64,000 nt of DNA from Kineococcus gynurae (GCF_050871315.1 NZ_JBJLRE010000002.1); one strand, 5' to 3'. Shown: positions 45,440-55,266, counted from the stretch's first letter. Numbers and translations: made by a program. Notes: generated from the letters alone by a model not told the origin.

Positions 45440-47484
45440 CGCCGCGCCCGCCGCCCGCCCCGGGCCCGCAGGTAGTCCGCGACCACGAACTGCCCCAGCC
45501 GTTCCGGGCTGGGGGACAGCATCCGTCCTCCGTTGCGCCGCACGACGGACTCGACGAACCGCCGCATCCCGGCGTCCTCACCGAGCATGAACACGTTGAT
45601 GACGGCCCCGGCCCGGGTGAGCAGGTCGACCTCGTGCACGGTGGCGCGGATGGTCTCGGGCAGCGGAGGCCAGTGGAACAGTGGTTCCGGGCCGCTGCCG
45701 TAGCCCTCGTCGTGCAGGTGGGCGGTGGGTTCTCCGTCGGTGATGACCAGGACCACCGGTTCGGCGTCGGGGTGGCGGCGCAGGTGCCGTCGCGCCAAGG
45801 AGAGCGCGTGCTGGAGGTTGGTGCCCTGCACGAAGTCCGGTTCGACCGCGGCCAGTTCCCCGACGGTCATCGGTTGGGCCTGCAACCCGAACCCGATGAT
45901 CTGCAGGGCGTCGCCGGGGTAGGTCGTCGCGGCGAGGTGGGCCAGGGCCAGCGAGGTCTCCTTCATCGGCCCCCAGCGTCCACCGGAATCCATCGAGTAG
46001 GAAAGATCCACGCACAGCGCGACCGCGGCCCGCGACGTGCGTTCGGTCTCGACGACCTCGAAGTCCTCCCAGGACAACCGGACCCGCGAACCCCCTGCCG
46101 CGGTCTGCTCCGGTCCGCGCCGCAGCGCGTTCGTGATGGTCCGGACGACGTCGAGAGGTTGTTCGTCACCGAACTCCCAGCGGCGGGAGGCGCCGGTGGG
46201 TTCCCCCCCGGACCCGGCCGAGACGTCCTGGTGGGTTCCTCGACCGCGGCTGCCGACGCGGTCGAAGACCGCCTGCAGCGCCGTCTGTCCGATGCGGCGC
46301 AACGCTCTGGGCGACAGGGTCATGCTCTCGCCGCTGCGGGCGAGCCACCCCTGCCGTTGCAGTTCCCGTTCCAGTTCCCGGAGCCGACGGACGTCGTCGG
46401 CAGCGCCACGACCGAGCTGACGTTCGACCGCCTCCACGTCGATGTCGTCGAGGGTCGCGCCGGGGTGCTCCTGCCCCAGCGACTCCAGCAGGTCGTCCAG
46501 CTCGGAGACGTCCTGCAGCGCGTCCGCGGCCTGCGTGTAGTCGAGAGGATCGCTGCCCGGCAGCCCGCGGACCCGCTCGCCGCGGCGGTCCAGGTCGGGA
46601 CGCAGCGCGCGCAGGTTGTCCTGCAGGCGTGACGCCTCGCCGGCCAGACCGTCCGGCCCGCCGGAACCGAGGGCCTGGTCCATGAGGTCGGCGAGCTCGG
46701 CCCGCTGCTGGGCCGAGAGGGAGCGCATCAGACGGTTGGCGGCCGCCGAGCGGCGGGCCAACGTGTCCAGCAGGGCGTCGAGATCGTTCACCCCGCGCGC
46801 GTCGGAGCCGAGCATCTCCCCGTGCTGGGCCATGAACTCCTCGAAGTCGGCCTGGGTGTCCTCACCCCGGGCCCGCTTCTCCAGCAGGTCGTTCAGGTCG
46901 CGCAGCATCTCCTGCATCGCGGCCAGGGCCTGCGGTCCGCCGTTCTGCAGCGCCTCCTTCATGCCCCGGAACTGCTGGTCGAGGACGTCGTCGCGCAGCC
47001 CCTGCAGGATCTGCTCGAACTGGGCGCGCGCCTCCGGGGAGGCCCACTCGTAGTCGCTGAGCTCGCGCACGGCCTGCGCGGTCGAGCGGGGCAGGGCGTC
47101 GAGGCGGGTCTCGGCGAAGCGGGCGTCGTCGTCGTCGCGTCCGGCCAGGGCCTCGCGCTCGGCGGCCAGAGCCTGGTCCAGTCGGGCGCGCGCCGTGGTC
47201 AGCGCGCCGTCGAGGTCCCCGCGACGCGCGGCCTCGCGCCGCAACCGCGCGGCGCGGGCCCGCAGGTCGTCCAGACCCCGGCCGCGGTCGCCGCGCTCAC
47301 CCGGCGGGCCCGAGCGCAGCAGGTCGCGCAGGGCGTCGCGGAGGCTGCCGCCCTGCAGCACCTCCCGACCGACCGCGTCGACCGCGGCCCGGACGTCGTA
47401 GGGCGGGGCGAGGGGGTCCGGACCGCCGGCCCAGGCGCCGTACCGGAAACGTCCCGGGCGGCGCCGGTCACGGGCGTCGGACAT
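45430..47484 (-). CDS. VWA-domain protein (ChlD/CoxE-like)
   Basis: A 684-residue cytoplasmic protein. Residues 1-430 are charged and helical, with repeated coiled-coil stretches (DLRARAARLRREAARRGDL, AMQEMLRDLNDLLEKRARG). The C-terminal 230 residues are a von Willebrand A domain with MIDAS motif CVDLSYSMDSGG near 490, a conserved Thr in FVQGTNLQHAL, and VVLVITDGEPTAHL. Such proteins act with MoxR/ChlI-like AAA ATPases as metal-chelatase-like or chaperone pairs. A fitting ATPase is encoded 13 kb away at 60372. Its stop codon lies in the direct repeat beside the APH gene. Confidence 0.82.
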   Translation of the reverse strand: MSDARDRRRPGRFRYGAWAGGPDPLAPPYDVRAAVDAVGREVLQGGSLRDALRDLLRSGPPGERGDRGRGLDDLRARAARLRREAARRGDLDGALTTARARLDQALAAEREALAGRDDDDARFAETRLDALPRSTAQAVRELSDYEWASPEARAQFEQILQGLRDDVLDQQFRGMKEALQNGGPQALAAMQEMLRDLNDLLEKRARGEDTQADFEEFMAQHGEMLGSDARGVNDLDALLDTLARRSAAANRLMRSLSAQQRAELADLMDQALGSGGPDGLAGEASRLQDNLRALRPDLDRRGERVRGLPGSDPLDYTQAADALQDVSELDDLLESLGQEHPGATLDDIDVEAVERQLGRGAADDVRRLRELERELQRQGWLARSGESMTLSPRALRRIGQTALQAVFDRVGSRGRGTHQDVSAGSGGEPTGASRRWEFGDEQPLDVVRTITNALRRGPEQTAAGGSRVRLSWEDFEVVETERTSRAAVALCVDLSYSMDSGGRWGPMKETSLALAHLAATTYPGDALQIIGFGLQAQPMTVGELAAVEPDFVQGTNLQHALSLARRHLRRHPDAEPVVLVITDGEPTAHLHDEGYGSGPEPLFHWPPLPETIRATVHEVDLLTRAGAVINVFMLGEDAGMRRFVESVVRRNGGRMLSPSPERLGQFVVADYLRARGGRRARRAS

Positions 47485-47539
47485 GCGTGCTCCCCTCGAC
47501 GGGGCCGCTCCGGGAACGGAGCCGGCCCTGCAGGAGAAG

Positions 47540-48984
47540 CTACGTCCGCTTCCGCGACTCCGCCACGCTCCGGTCGCGGACGTCGAGGGTGCGCCCGCCC
47601 CGGCCGCCCGCGGGTGCCCCGGTGGCCCGGGCGCGCAGCTCGGCGTCGACGTCCTCCAGACTGCGCCCCTTGGTCTCCGGCAACGCCTTGGCCATCCAGA
47701 TCGTCGCGAGCAGCCCGAACACCCCGAACAACCAGAACGTTCCGGTCTCGGTGAACGTCGAGATCATCGTCAGCACGGTCAGCGAGATGATGAAGTCCAG
47801 CCCCCAGTGCGTGAACGTCCCCATGGACGAGGCCTTGCCGCGGATGGCGGTCGCGTGCACCTCGGAGTTCACCAGCCAGATGGCGATGCCGAGGGAACCC
47901 GCGAACGCGGCGATGTAGACGCAGAGGGCCCCGACCAGCAGCCAGGACACCGTGCTGACGTCCTCCACCAGGTACAGCGCCCCATCACCCCCAGCGCCAG
48001 GGTCGACACCGCCGTCCCGCCGATCAGCAGCGGCCGCCGCCCGAGCCGGTCCACGAACATCAGGGCCAGCACGGTGACGATCATGTTGACCGTGCCGATG
48101 CCGACCTGGGCCGCGATCGCGGCCGACGAGCCGAACCCGGCCTGGGTGAGCAGCGTGGGCGCGTAGTAGATGACCGCGTTGACGCCGATGAGCTGGTTGG
48201 CCGCGGCGACCCCGATCCCGAGCCGCAGGGCGGGGCGGACCTCGGGGCGGAGCAGGTCGCGGTAGCTGGAGCGGGACTCCTCGCGCAGGGTGTCGGCGAT
48301 GTCGCGCAGCTCGGTCTCGACCTCGTCGGCGGGGCGCAGTCGCTTCAGCACCTCGCGGGCCTCGTCCACCCGGCCGACGCTGGCCAGCCAGCGCGGCGAC
48401 TCCGGCTGCTTCAGCAGGCCGAGGAACATCACGGCCGAGGGGACCGCCGCCAGGGCCAGCATGAGCCGCCAGTTCTCCGAGGAGGAGAGGGCGAACCCGA
48501 CCAGGTAGGAGACGAAGATGCCGACGGTGATGAGCAGCTGGTTCATCGAGACGATCCGGCCGCGGGTCGCGGCGGGGGCGATCTCGGCGAGGTAGGCCGG
48601 GACCGCGGCCGAGGAGACGCCGATGGCGATGCCGAGGACGATCCGGGCGGCGATCAGCAGCCAGGTGTCGGGGGCGAGTCCGGCGGCCAGGGCGCCCGCG
48701 GTGAACACCACCGCGGCGACCTGCAGGACCCGGCGGCGCCCGAAGCGGTCCAGCACCGCCCCGGCCACGAGCGCCCCGACGATGGCGCCGGCCAGCAGGG
48801 AGGCGACGACCACCTGCTGCGCGGTCTCGGACAGGTCGAAGGCGGGCGTGATGAACAGCAGCGCGCCGGAGATCACCCCGGTGTCATAGCCGAAGAGCAG
48901 ACCACCGAGGGCGATGACGCCCACGGTGCGCCGGACCGCGGTCCGGACGGCCGCGTCGGCGGCGGGGGTGGACGGGTCGGACAT
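47540..48984 (-). pseudogene. Sugar-porter MFS transporter, single frameshift
   Basis: Two overlapping frames together give one sugar-porter family member (PF00083) of about 480 residues. The first (from 48984) has GGLLFGYDTGVISGALLFI, DRFGRRRVLQ, PESPRWLASVGR and NQLIGVNAVIYYAPTLL, then MFVDRLGRRPLL. The second (to 47540) supplies the last spans and PETKGRSLEDVDAEL. The frames join at the minus-strand run GGGG (47981-47984). One extra G there would give ALGVMGALYLVEDVS and restore the gene. It is thus a one-base deletion, either a real inactivation or a sequence error. It would import a hexose or polyol with H+. Confidence 0.8.
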
Positions 48985-49122
48985 GGACGCCTCGATTCCG
49001 GTGCGTACGGGTCTCCACGATGAGCCGCGACGACGCTACGCCGCACCGGGCCGGACGGCCCGCCGAGCGATGTCGGTGTGAGTATGTCTGGACAAATGGG
49101 GGTCCGAGGGTGGCACAATGCC

Positions 49123-49142
49123 CGTGCACGACGCCCTGCACG
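49123..49142 (+). promoter_or_regulatory. Inverted repeat in the mmsA leader
   Basis: CGTGCA and TGCACG (49123-49128 and 49137-49142), separated by 8 bp, lie between a possible CACAAT -10 and the ribosome-binding site. They could be an operator or a small leader hairpin. Confidence 0.35.
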
Positions 49143-49166
49143 GCACCGTTCGAGGAGGATCTTTTC

Positions 49167-50723
49167 GTGACCACGACCACCGCCAGCTCCACCGCCGCCG
49201 CTGGCCAGGCCGACGGCGGCGCCGTCGTCCAGCACTGGATCTCCGGAGCGCAGGCCGCCGGCTCGGGTGAGCGTCGCGCCGACGTCTACGACCCGGCCAC
49301 CGGTCAGGTGACCAAGCAGGTCGTGCTCGCCTCCGAGCAGGACGTGAACGACGCGGTGGCCGCGGCCAAGGCCGCCTTCCCGGCCTGGCGCGACACCTCC
49401 CTCGCCCGCCGCACCACGGTCCTGTTCAAGTTCCGTCAGCTGCTGGACGAGCGCAAGGGTGAGCTCGCCGAGATCATCACCGCCGAGCACGGCAAGGTCG
49501 TCTCCGACGCCCTGGGTGAGGTCTCGCGCGGGCAGGAGGTCGTGGAGCTCGCCTGCGGCATCAACACCCTCCTCAAGGGCGGGTTCTCCGAGAACGCCTC
49601 CACCAAGATCGACGTGTACTCGATCCGGCAGCCCCTCGGCGTCGTCTCGATCATCTCTCCGTTCAACTTCCCCGCGATGGTCCCGATGTGGTTCTTCCCC
49701 ATCGCGATCGCGGCCGGCAACACCGTGGTCCTCAAGCCCAGCGAGAAGGACCCCTCGGCGGCGAACTTCATCGCGCAGCTGTGGAAGGACGCGGGCCTGC
49801 CCGACGGCGTGTTCAACGTCCTGCACGGCGACAAGGTCGCCGTCGACGGCCTGCTCACCCACCCCGACGTCGCCTCGGTGTCCTTCGTGGGTTCCACCCC
49901 GATCGCGCAGTACGTGTACGAGACCGGCACCAGCCACGGCAAGCGCGTGCAGGCCCTGGGCGGGGCGAAGAACCACATGCTGGTCCTGCCCGACGCCGAC
50001 CTCGACCTGGCCGCCGACGCCGCGGTCAACGCCGGTTTCGGTTCCGCCGGGGAACGCTGCATGGCCGTCTCCGCGCTGCTGGCCACCGACTCCATCGCCG
50101 ATGAGCTGATCGCCAAGATCAAGGAGCGTGTCGCGACCCTGCGCACCGGCGACGGCCGCCGCGGCTGCGACATGGGCCCCCTGGTCACCGGCCCCCACCG
50201 CGACAAGGTCACCGGCTACGTCGACGCCGGCGTCTCCGAGGGGGCCGAGCTGGTCATCGACGGCCGCGAGGTCGTCCCCGACGCCCAGGACGAGCAGGCC
50301 GTCGCCGAGGGCTTCTGGCTGGGCCCGACCCTGTTCGACAAGGTCAGCACCGACATGTCGATCTACACCGACGAGATCTTCGGCCCGGTCCTGTCCGTGG
50401 TCCGCGTCGCCGGCTACGACGAGGGCATGGAGCTCATCAACTCCAACCGCTACGGCAACGGCGTCGCCATCTTCACCAACGACGGTGGCGCGGCCCGCAA
50501 ATTCCGCAACGAGGTCCAGGTCGGCATGATCGGGATCAACGTCCCGGTCCCTGTCCCGGTCGCCTACTACTCCTTCGGCGGCTGGAAGGCCTCGCTGTTC
50601 GGCGACACCCACGCCCACGGCGCCGAGGGCGTGCACTTCTTCACCCGCGGCAAGGTCGTCACCGAACGCTGGCTCGACCCCTCCCACGGCGGCCTGAACC
50701 TCGGCTTCCCCCAGAACGCCTGA
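49167..50723 (+). CDS. mmsA: Methylmalonate-semialdehyde dehydrogenase (CoA-acylating)
   Basis: A 518-residue aldehyde dehydrogenase of the MmsA/IolA subfamily. It oxidises methylmalonate semialdehyde or malonate semialdehyde to propionyl- or acetyl-CoA in valine, thymine or inositol breakdown. Marks are HWISGAQAAGSGERRADVYD, SPFNFPAMVPMWFFPIAIAA, the Lys in VVLKPSEKDPSAA, FVGSTPIAQYVYETG, LGGAKNHMLVLPDAD and GSAGERCMAVSALL with the catalytic Cys. The FNFPAMVPMWF box and the GERCMAxSxL box are diagnostic for the CoA-acylating type. The GTG at 49167 has GAGGAGG 8 nt upstream. No other valine or inositol gene is next to it. A terminator follows. Confidence 0.94.
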   Translation: MTTTTASSTAAAGQADGGAVVQHWISGAQAAGSGERRADVYDPATGQVTKQVVLASEQDVNDAVAAAKAAFPAWRDTSLARRTTVLFKFRQLLDERKGELAEIITAEHGKVVSDALGEVSRGQEVVELACGINTLLKGGFSENASTKIDVYSIRQPLGVVSIISPFNFPAMVPMWFFPIAIAAGNTVVLKPSEKDPSAANFIAQLWKDAGLPDGVFNVLHGDKVAVDGLLTHPDVASVSFVGSTPIAQYVYETGTSHGKRVQALGGAKNHMLVLPDADLDLAADAAVNAGFGSAGERCMAVSALLATDSIADELIAKIKERVATLRTGDGRRGCDMGPLVTGPHRDKVTGYVDAGVSEGAELVIDGREVVPDAQDEQAVAEGFWLGPTLFDKVSTDMSIYTDEIFGPVLSVVRVAGYDEGMELINSNRYGNGVAIFTNDGGAARKFRNEVQVGMIGINVPVPVPVAYYSFGGWKASLFGDTHAHGAEGVHFFTRGKVVTERWLDPSHGGLNLGFPQNA

Positions 50724-50753
50724 AATCCCTCCCGGTCCTCCGGGATCCGTCGA

Positions 50754-50792
50754 CGGCCGTCCTTCCCCGCAGAGTGCGGGGGAGGGCGGCCG
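50754..50792 (+). terminator. Terminator after mmsA
   Basis: A 17-bp stem with two G-U pairs (50754-50770 with 50776-50792) and a 5-nt loop lies 30 bp after the mmsA stop. Confidence 0.7.
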
Positions 50793-50865
50793 TTCGCGTG
50801 GGGGGACCGATCATTTCTTCCGCAACGGCTGCAACGCCAGGGGCCGCCCGGACGACGAGGCAGGT

Positions 50866-51371
50866 GTGAGCGACCCCCGAGCCTGCAGCGCCCCACGCTG
50901 GAGGCGGCCTACCGCCGGCACCATGCACCCTTGCTGCGCCTGGCGATGCTGATGACCGGCTCGCGGCACGACGCCGAGGACATCGTGCACGCGGTCTTCG
51001 CCAGTGCCTCCCCGCGGTGGGACGACATCGAGGACCCTGCCGCCTACCTGCGTCGCGCGGTCGTCAACACGGTCAACGACCATCACCGCCGCCGCTACCG
51101 CGCTCGCCGGTTCACGGCGTTCTTCGACGCCGAACCCGTGGTGCTTCCACCCGAGACGGACGACACGTGGGTGGAGCTGCGGCAGCTTCCCCCGACGCAG
51201 CGTGCCGTCGTGGTGCTGCGCTTCTACGAGGACCTCCCGTTGACCCAGATCGCGGACCTGCTGGGTCGCCCGGCCGCAACCGTCCGCTCCGACCTGCACC
51301 GCGCCCTGAAGACGCTGCAGCGAACGCTGCCAGGGCCGACGCACACGACCCCCGGAAAGGACCGGCCGTGA
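50866..51371 (+). pseudogene. ECF-type RNA polymerase sigma factor, apparent N-terminal frameshift
   Basis: A sigma-70 family ECF factor of about 168 residues (SigE/SigM-like, SAM-dependent group in layout). Region 2 reads LLRLAMLMTGSRHDAEDIVH and VFASASPRWDDIEDPAAYLRR. Region 4 reads LRQLPPTQRAVVVLRFYEDL and TQIADLLGRPAATVRSDLHR. The intact frame lacks any ATG/GTG before a TTG at 50931, which would delete the start of region 2. A GTG at 50866 with GAGGCAGG upstream would begin the protein if the C5 run at 50874-50878 had one more C. So a one-base deletion seems to have broken the gene, or the sequence has an error there. It overlaps the anti-sigma gene by four bases. Confidence 0.65.
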
Positions 51372-52131
51372 ACAGCATCGACACCGAACTGGCCCGACTC
51401 GAAGCCGACCTGGGGCCCCGCCTCCACCGCGACCTGACGCGCATCGCCGCCCAGGTCCCCGACCTCGACCATCGCGGTGGCGGCAGTCCCCGAGCATCGC
51501 GTCCACGCCGGGTCGTCGTCCTGGTCGCCACCGGGGTGGCCGCGCTCGGTCTGGCCGCCGCCGGGTACGGGCTCCGGGTGCCCGACCCCGAAGCCGTCCT
51601 GATCAGCGGGACGACGGACGGGCGCGACTGGTGGGTGCAGCCCAAACTCCTGCCCGACGCCTGCGGTGGCCCGCCGCTGTTGGGTCTGAGCACCTTCTCC
51701 GACGGTTCGGGGTGGACGGGCCGGCGACTGGGCCACGCCGGCGTGGCCTACGCCGAACCGATCGACACCGACGACGGACTCTGTGCCGGCGACACCAGGC
51801 CTGGCTGGACGACCCCTCGCGCATCACCTCGCAGTTGTCATTCTTGAACAGCGGCGGGGAACCCGGGTCAGCGACCGTGTGGTCGGTGATGGTGGCCCGC
51901 GACGTCGCCGCCGTCCAGGTCTGCGTGGATGGCGAACCCGCACCGGCGCTCACGGTGGAGACGAAGGCGTTGGTGCCCGGGGAGAACGTTCCGCGGGTCG
52001 CGGCCTTCACCCTCCCGGCGGACGTCGAGACCGTGGACCTCGCCGCCGTCACCACGGGAGGGATGGTCGTGCCCGACACCGCGGGGACGATCCGGGTGCC
52101 GTTGCCGACCGACCTGGAGAATCAGAACTGA
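51368..52131 (+). pseudogene. Anti-sigma-factor-like membrane protein, apparent frameshift
   Basis: The GTG at 51368 overlaps the sigma-factor stop. The product starts with a helical cytoplasmic part (NSIDTELARLEADLGPRL), then a basic stretch and one span (RVVVLVATGVAALGLAAAGYG). The outer domain begins GTTDGRDWWVQPKLLPDACG. This frame stops at 51847 after out-of-frame residues, while another frame continues the outer domain sensibly from about 51796 (QAWLDDPSRITSQLSFLNSG) to the TGA at 52131. One missing base near 51791-51796 (expected GACACCCAGG) would join them, giving about 254 residues. It probably held the sigma factor inactive at the membrane. Confidence 0.6.
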
Positions 52132-52154
52132 TCGGACCACGACGAGATGGCAGC

Positions 52155-52607
52155 ATGGCTGTCAGGAGTGGCAGGGCCGGGTCGTCCGCAGCGGAGCAGG
52201 CCCCGTTCGGCGAGGGGTTTCACGTGGGGCGGACCATGATCGGCTCGGTGCCGTCCGGCGACGGCTCCGGGCGTCGGAAGCAGCGGCTGACCCGGGCCGA
52301 GCGCCGACGACGAGTGTCGGCGGCCATCCTCGTCGACAACTTCGCGACCGGGGACGACCTCGAGGACTTCCTGTTCCGTCACGGCGCCGACGAGATGTAC
52401 GCGGCCGGCCTGCCGGAGCTGGCCCGGTGGACGGCGTTCCGCGACCAGCATTACCGACCGCAGGACCTGGACCAACTCGCCCACGACTTCCTGCTGGCCC
52501 AGACCATCACCGACGACCCGTACCACCGTGCTGCTCTGGCCGAGGCGGCGGACGTCGTGCGGCGGTGCCGCGAGAACGGGTGGGAACTGGACGCCACCGT
52601 GGACTGA
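52155..52607 (+). CDS. Hypothetical protein, 150 aa
   Basis: A soluble, charged protein of about 150 residues that I do not recognise. The basic segment GRRKQRLTRAERRRRVSAAI is followed by acidic helical text (FATGDDLEDFLFRHGADEM, then WTAFRDQHYRPQDLDQLAHD). The pattern of a basic N-terminus and an acidic helical rest recalls small DNA-linked or regulatory proteins, but nothing more can be said. Starts at ATG 52155 or 52236 are possible. It is not clearly linked to the anti-sigma gene ending 23 bp upstream. Confidence 0.5.
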   Translation: MAVRSGRAGSSAAEQAPFGEGFHVGRTMIGSVPSGDGSGRRKQRLTRAERRRRVSAAILVDNFATGDDLEDFLFRHGADEMYAAGLPELARWTAFRDQHYRPQDLDQLAHDFLLAQTITDDPYHRAALAEAADVVRRCRENGWELDATVD

Positions 52608-52699
52608 GAGTCCGATGCCTCGGCAGTGTTCGACGACGATCCCTGACCCGATTCTGGCGGTAACTCGTTGTGCAGCAACGACTTCGGACAAACTCTGCG

Positions 52700-52728
52700 T
52701 TGATCACGGGCAGCTGTTCGAGTAGAAT
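52700..52728 (+). promoter_or_regulatory. Sigma-70-type promoter TTGATC-17-TAGAAT
   Basis: TTGATC (52700-52705), a 17-bp spacer and TAGAAT (52723-52728) form the best-matching promoter in the window. The ATG of the DUF222/HNH gene follows only 6 nt after the -10, implying a leaderless message. Confidence 0.75.
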
Positions 52729-52734
52729 TCGCAC

Positions 52735-54192
52735 ATGAGTGCGGGGGTCGTGGAACCGGATTTCGAGCTGGTGGACGTAGGGGAGCAGCTGTCACCCCGC
52801 GACGCGCTCACCGAGTTGTTGTAGGCCTCCGAACGCGTCCGTTCCGCCGGTCACGCCCTGGCCATCGACGCCGTGATCGCGCTGCTGGACTGGGTCCGCC
52901 GCGAGCACCCCGACGTGGTCCGCGCCCGCGACCTCGGCTGCACCCGCGACGGGGAGAAACTCACCCCCGAACTCCTCGACCACCTGGTGGCCGAGGTGGC
53001 CGCGATGATTCTGGCCGAGGCGCGGCACCTGTCCCACCTGCAAGCCGTGGGGCAGGTCGGCGACGCGGAGGACGCCCTCAAGGACCCGGTCCTGCACGAC
53101 GCCTACCGGGCGGGGGACATCACCGCCACCCACCGCGCGGTGATCCGCCGCGCCCACGACCGCCTCGCCGCCCGAGAAGCCACCCTCGTCCCCATCGAGG
53201 GTTCGGAGGGTGTTCGGGTGGGCGCGTTCGGGGAACCCGTCCTCGACGGCGACACCTTGATCGCCGCCCAGGCCGAACTCACCCGCAGCGCGCTCGGATT
53301 CATCGCGCAGGTCCACCCGACCCCGCAGCAGTTGACCCGGCACTGCACGAAGGTCATCCGCCGCCTCACCCCCGACCACGTCCCGGTCGCGGTCCGGGTC
53401 GCCGACGCGAACCGTCACGTCTCGGTGGACCTGTGCGACGCAGGTGAGGACTCCGGTCTCTCGGCCCACCTCACCGCGCTGGTCGGCAAGGACGTCGCGG
53501 TGCGGTTCGACCGGTGGTTGACCGCCGCCGCCGACGCGGCGGCCGACCACGCCACGGCCACCGGAACCCGTGACCACCGGACGCATCAGCAACGCCGGGC
53601 CGACGTGTTCACCGACGTCCTGACCACCGTGATGCGCGACGGCGTCCCGGCCTTGTCGGACCCCACCGAGCTCGCGGAGGCGGGAGAGGGGAACCCGGTG
53701 AAGCACGTCCGCGCCCACCGCCCCGCCTCCAGCACCACCGTCCACGTGACGATCGCCGCACGGACGTTGCTGGGTCTGGACGAGGAACCCGGCGAGGTCG
53801 CCGGGATCGGCCCGGTCCCCGCCGCCCTGGCCCGCGCCCTGGCCGCGGACTGGGACTGGCGAAGGGTCCTCACCGACCCGGTGTCGGGCGAGGTCCTGGA
53901 CGTGTCTCCCCGGGTCTACCGCCCCGGCACCGCGCTGCGACGGTTCGTACAGAGCCGTGACAAGACGTGCACGACGCCGGGCTGCCTGGTGCCCGCGATC
54001 GACTGCGACCTGGACCACCGGGTCCCGTTCGAGGAAGGCGGGCGGACCGTGCGGTCGAACCTGCACGCCTCCTGCCGGAGGCACCACCGGCAGAAGACGC
54101 TGTACGTCTTCGAGACCCGCGCCGCCCACCGACGCCGGGTCCGCGACACCGTGACGTCGAGCTGGGGTGGCGGCGACGCGCCCCCGTTCTGA
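52735..54192 (+). pseudogene. DUF222/HNH endonuclease gene interrupted by TAG at codon 30
   Basis: The reading frame from the ATG at 52735 stays in phase to 54192 (485 codons) except for one TAG at 52822-52824 (codon 30). The product belongs to the DUF222-HNH family, multi-copy in actinobacteria. ASERVRSAGHALAIDAVIAL follows the stop, a long helical DUF222 part spans about 40-370, and the C-terminal HNH nuclease reads CTTPGCLVPAIDCDLDHRVP, then GGRTVRSNLHASCRRHHRQK, with CxxxxC, the DHR catalytic His and the second zinc pair. ELLEASER is the usual text, so GAG changed to TAG is likely. Restarting from the GTG at 52873 would give 439 aa but lose the first helix. Confidence 0.8.
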
Positions 54193-54204
54193 GTACCCGC
54201 CGGG

Positions 54205-55266
54205 TCAGCCGGCGGCGACGACCTGAGCAGCGGGCCAGAAACTGCGCCCCGCCGGGCTGGAGCGGGGGAACAGTCCCGGTTCGGCGGCCGACCATCCGCA
54301 GGACTCCCGTTCGCGCAGGCGGACGGGGAGGATGTTGCGGCGCTGGTAGTGGCGGTCCGGCTGCTCGATCCGGTCCACGACCCGTTGGGCGGCCATGCGG
54401 CCCAGGGCCACCGGGTCCTGGTCGATGACGGTGATCCCCGGGGACAGCATGTTCGCCATGGGGAAGTCGCCGAATCCCACGATCGCCCAGTGCCCCCCGG
54501 CCACGGCGGGGACCAGGTGCATGGTGCAGCGGGCGTTCGAGGAGAAGATGGCGGTCGGGGAAGCGGGATGGGCCGAGAGGCGGGACACCGCCTCCTCCGC
54601 CCCGGTCGCGTCCGTCGCGCCGAGGAACACCAGATCCTCGTCGACGACCAGTCCCGCGTCGCGGAGGGCGTCCTGGTACCCCTCGAACCGGTTGCGGACC
54701 GTGGTGATGTCGAAGCTGTCCCCAAAGAACGCGATGCTGCGGTGCCCGTGCTCGGCCAGGTGCCGGGTCGCCAGGTACGCACCGGCGTGGTCGTTCTCGG
54801 TGAAGGAGTCGGCGTCGAGGTCGACCGGGCACCGGTCGACGAAGACCAGCGGGATCCGCTCGGCCCACTGCCGGAGGTATCCCTGGTCGGTCGAGGTGGG
54901 CACGATGACCAGGCCCCCGGGCTGCCGGCTGATCAGGGCCTCGAGGGCCGCGGCCTCGGCGGCCGCGTCCCAGCCGATGTCGGCGATGAACACCGTCATC
55001 CCGTTCTCGCTGGCCACCTGGTCGACGGCCTTGGCCACGGCCGAGAAGAACGGGTCGGCGAGGTCGGGGACGGCGACGCCGATCGAGGTGACCCGGCCAC
55101 GGCGGAACGTCGTCGCGACGGTGTTGGGGACGTAGTGCAGCTCCCGCAGCACCGTCTCGACCCGCGTCCGGGTCTCGGGGAGGACGTGGGGGTCGTTGTT
55201 GAAGACCCGGGACACGGTCTTCACGCTGACCTGGGCCAGCTGCGCGACCTCGCGCATGGTCGCCAC
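54205..55266 (-). CDS. LacI-family transcriptional regulator
   Basis: A 353-residue LacI/GalR repressor. The HTH is MREVAQLAQVSVKTVSRVFN (about 4-23) and the hinge helix is NTVATTFRRG. The periplasmic-binding-like core begins VTSIGVAVPDLADPFFSAVA, with FVDRCPVDLDADSFTENDHAGA and the late VGFGDFPMANMLSPGITVIDQDP (the ligand/dimer strands). The GTG at 55266 is preferred since GGAGG lies 5 nt upstream; the ATG at 55257 lacks one. It is divergent from the kinase-mannitol dehydrogenase fusion with two palindromic boxes between, so it most likely represses that gene until a sugar alcohol or sugar binds. Confidence 0.92.
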   Translation of the reverse strand: MATMREVAQLAQVSVKTVSRVFNNDPHVLPETRTRVETVLRELHYVPNTVATTFRRGRVTSIGVAVPDLADPFFSAVAKAVDQVASENGMTVFIADIGWDAAAEAAALEALISRQPGGLVIVPTSTDQGYLRQWAERIPLVFVDRCPVDLDADSFTENDHAGAYLATRHLAEHGHRSIAFFGDSFDITTVRNRFEGYQDALRDAGLVVDEDLVFLGATDATGAEEAVSRLSAHPASPTAIFSSNARCTMHLVPAVAGGHWAIVGFGDFPMANMLSPGITVIDQDPVALGRMAAQRVVDRIEQPDRHYQRRNILPVRLRERESCGWSAAEPGLFPRSSPAGRSFWPAAQVVAAG

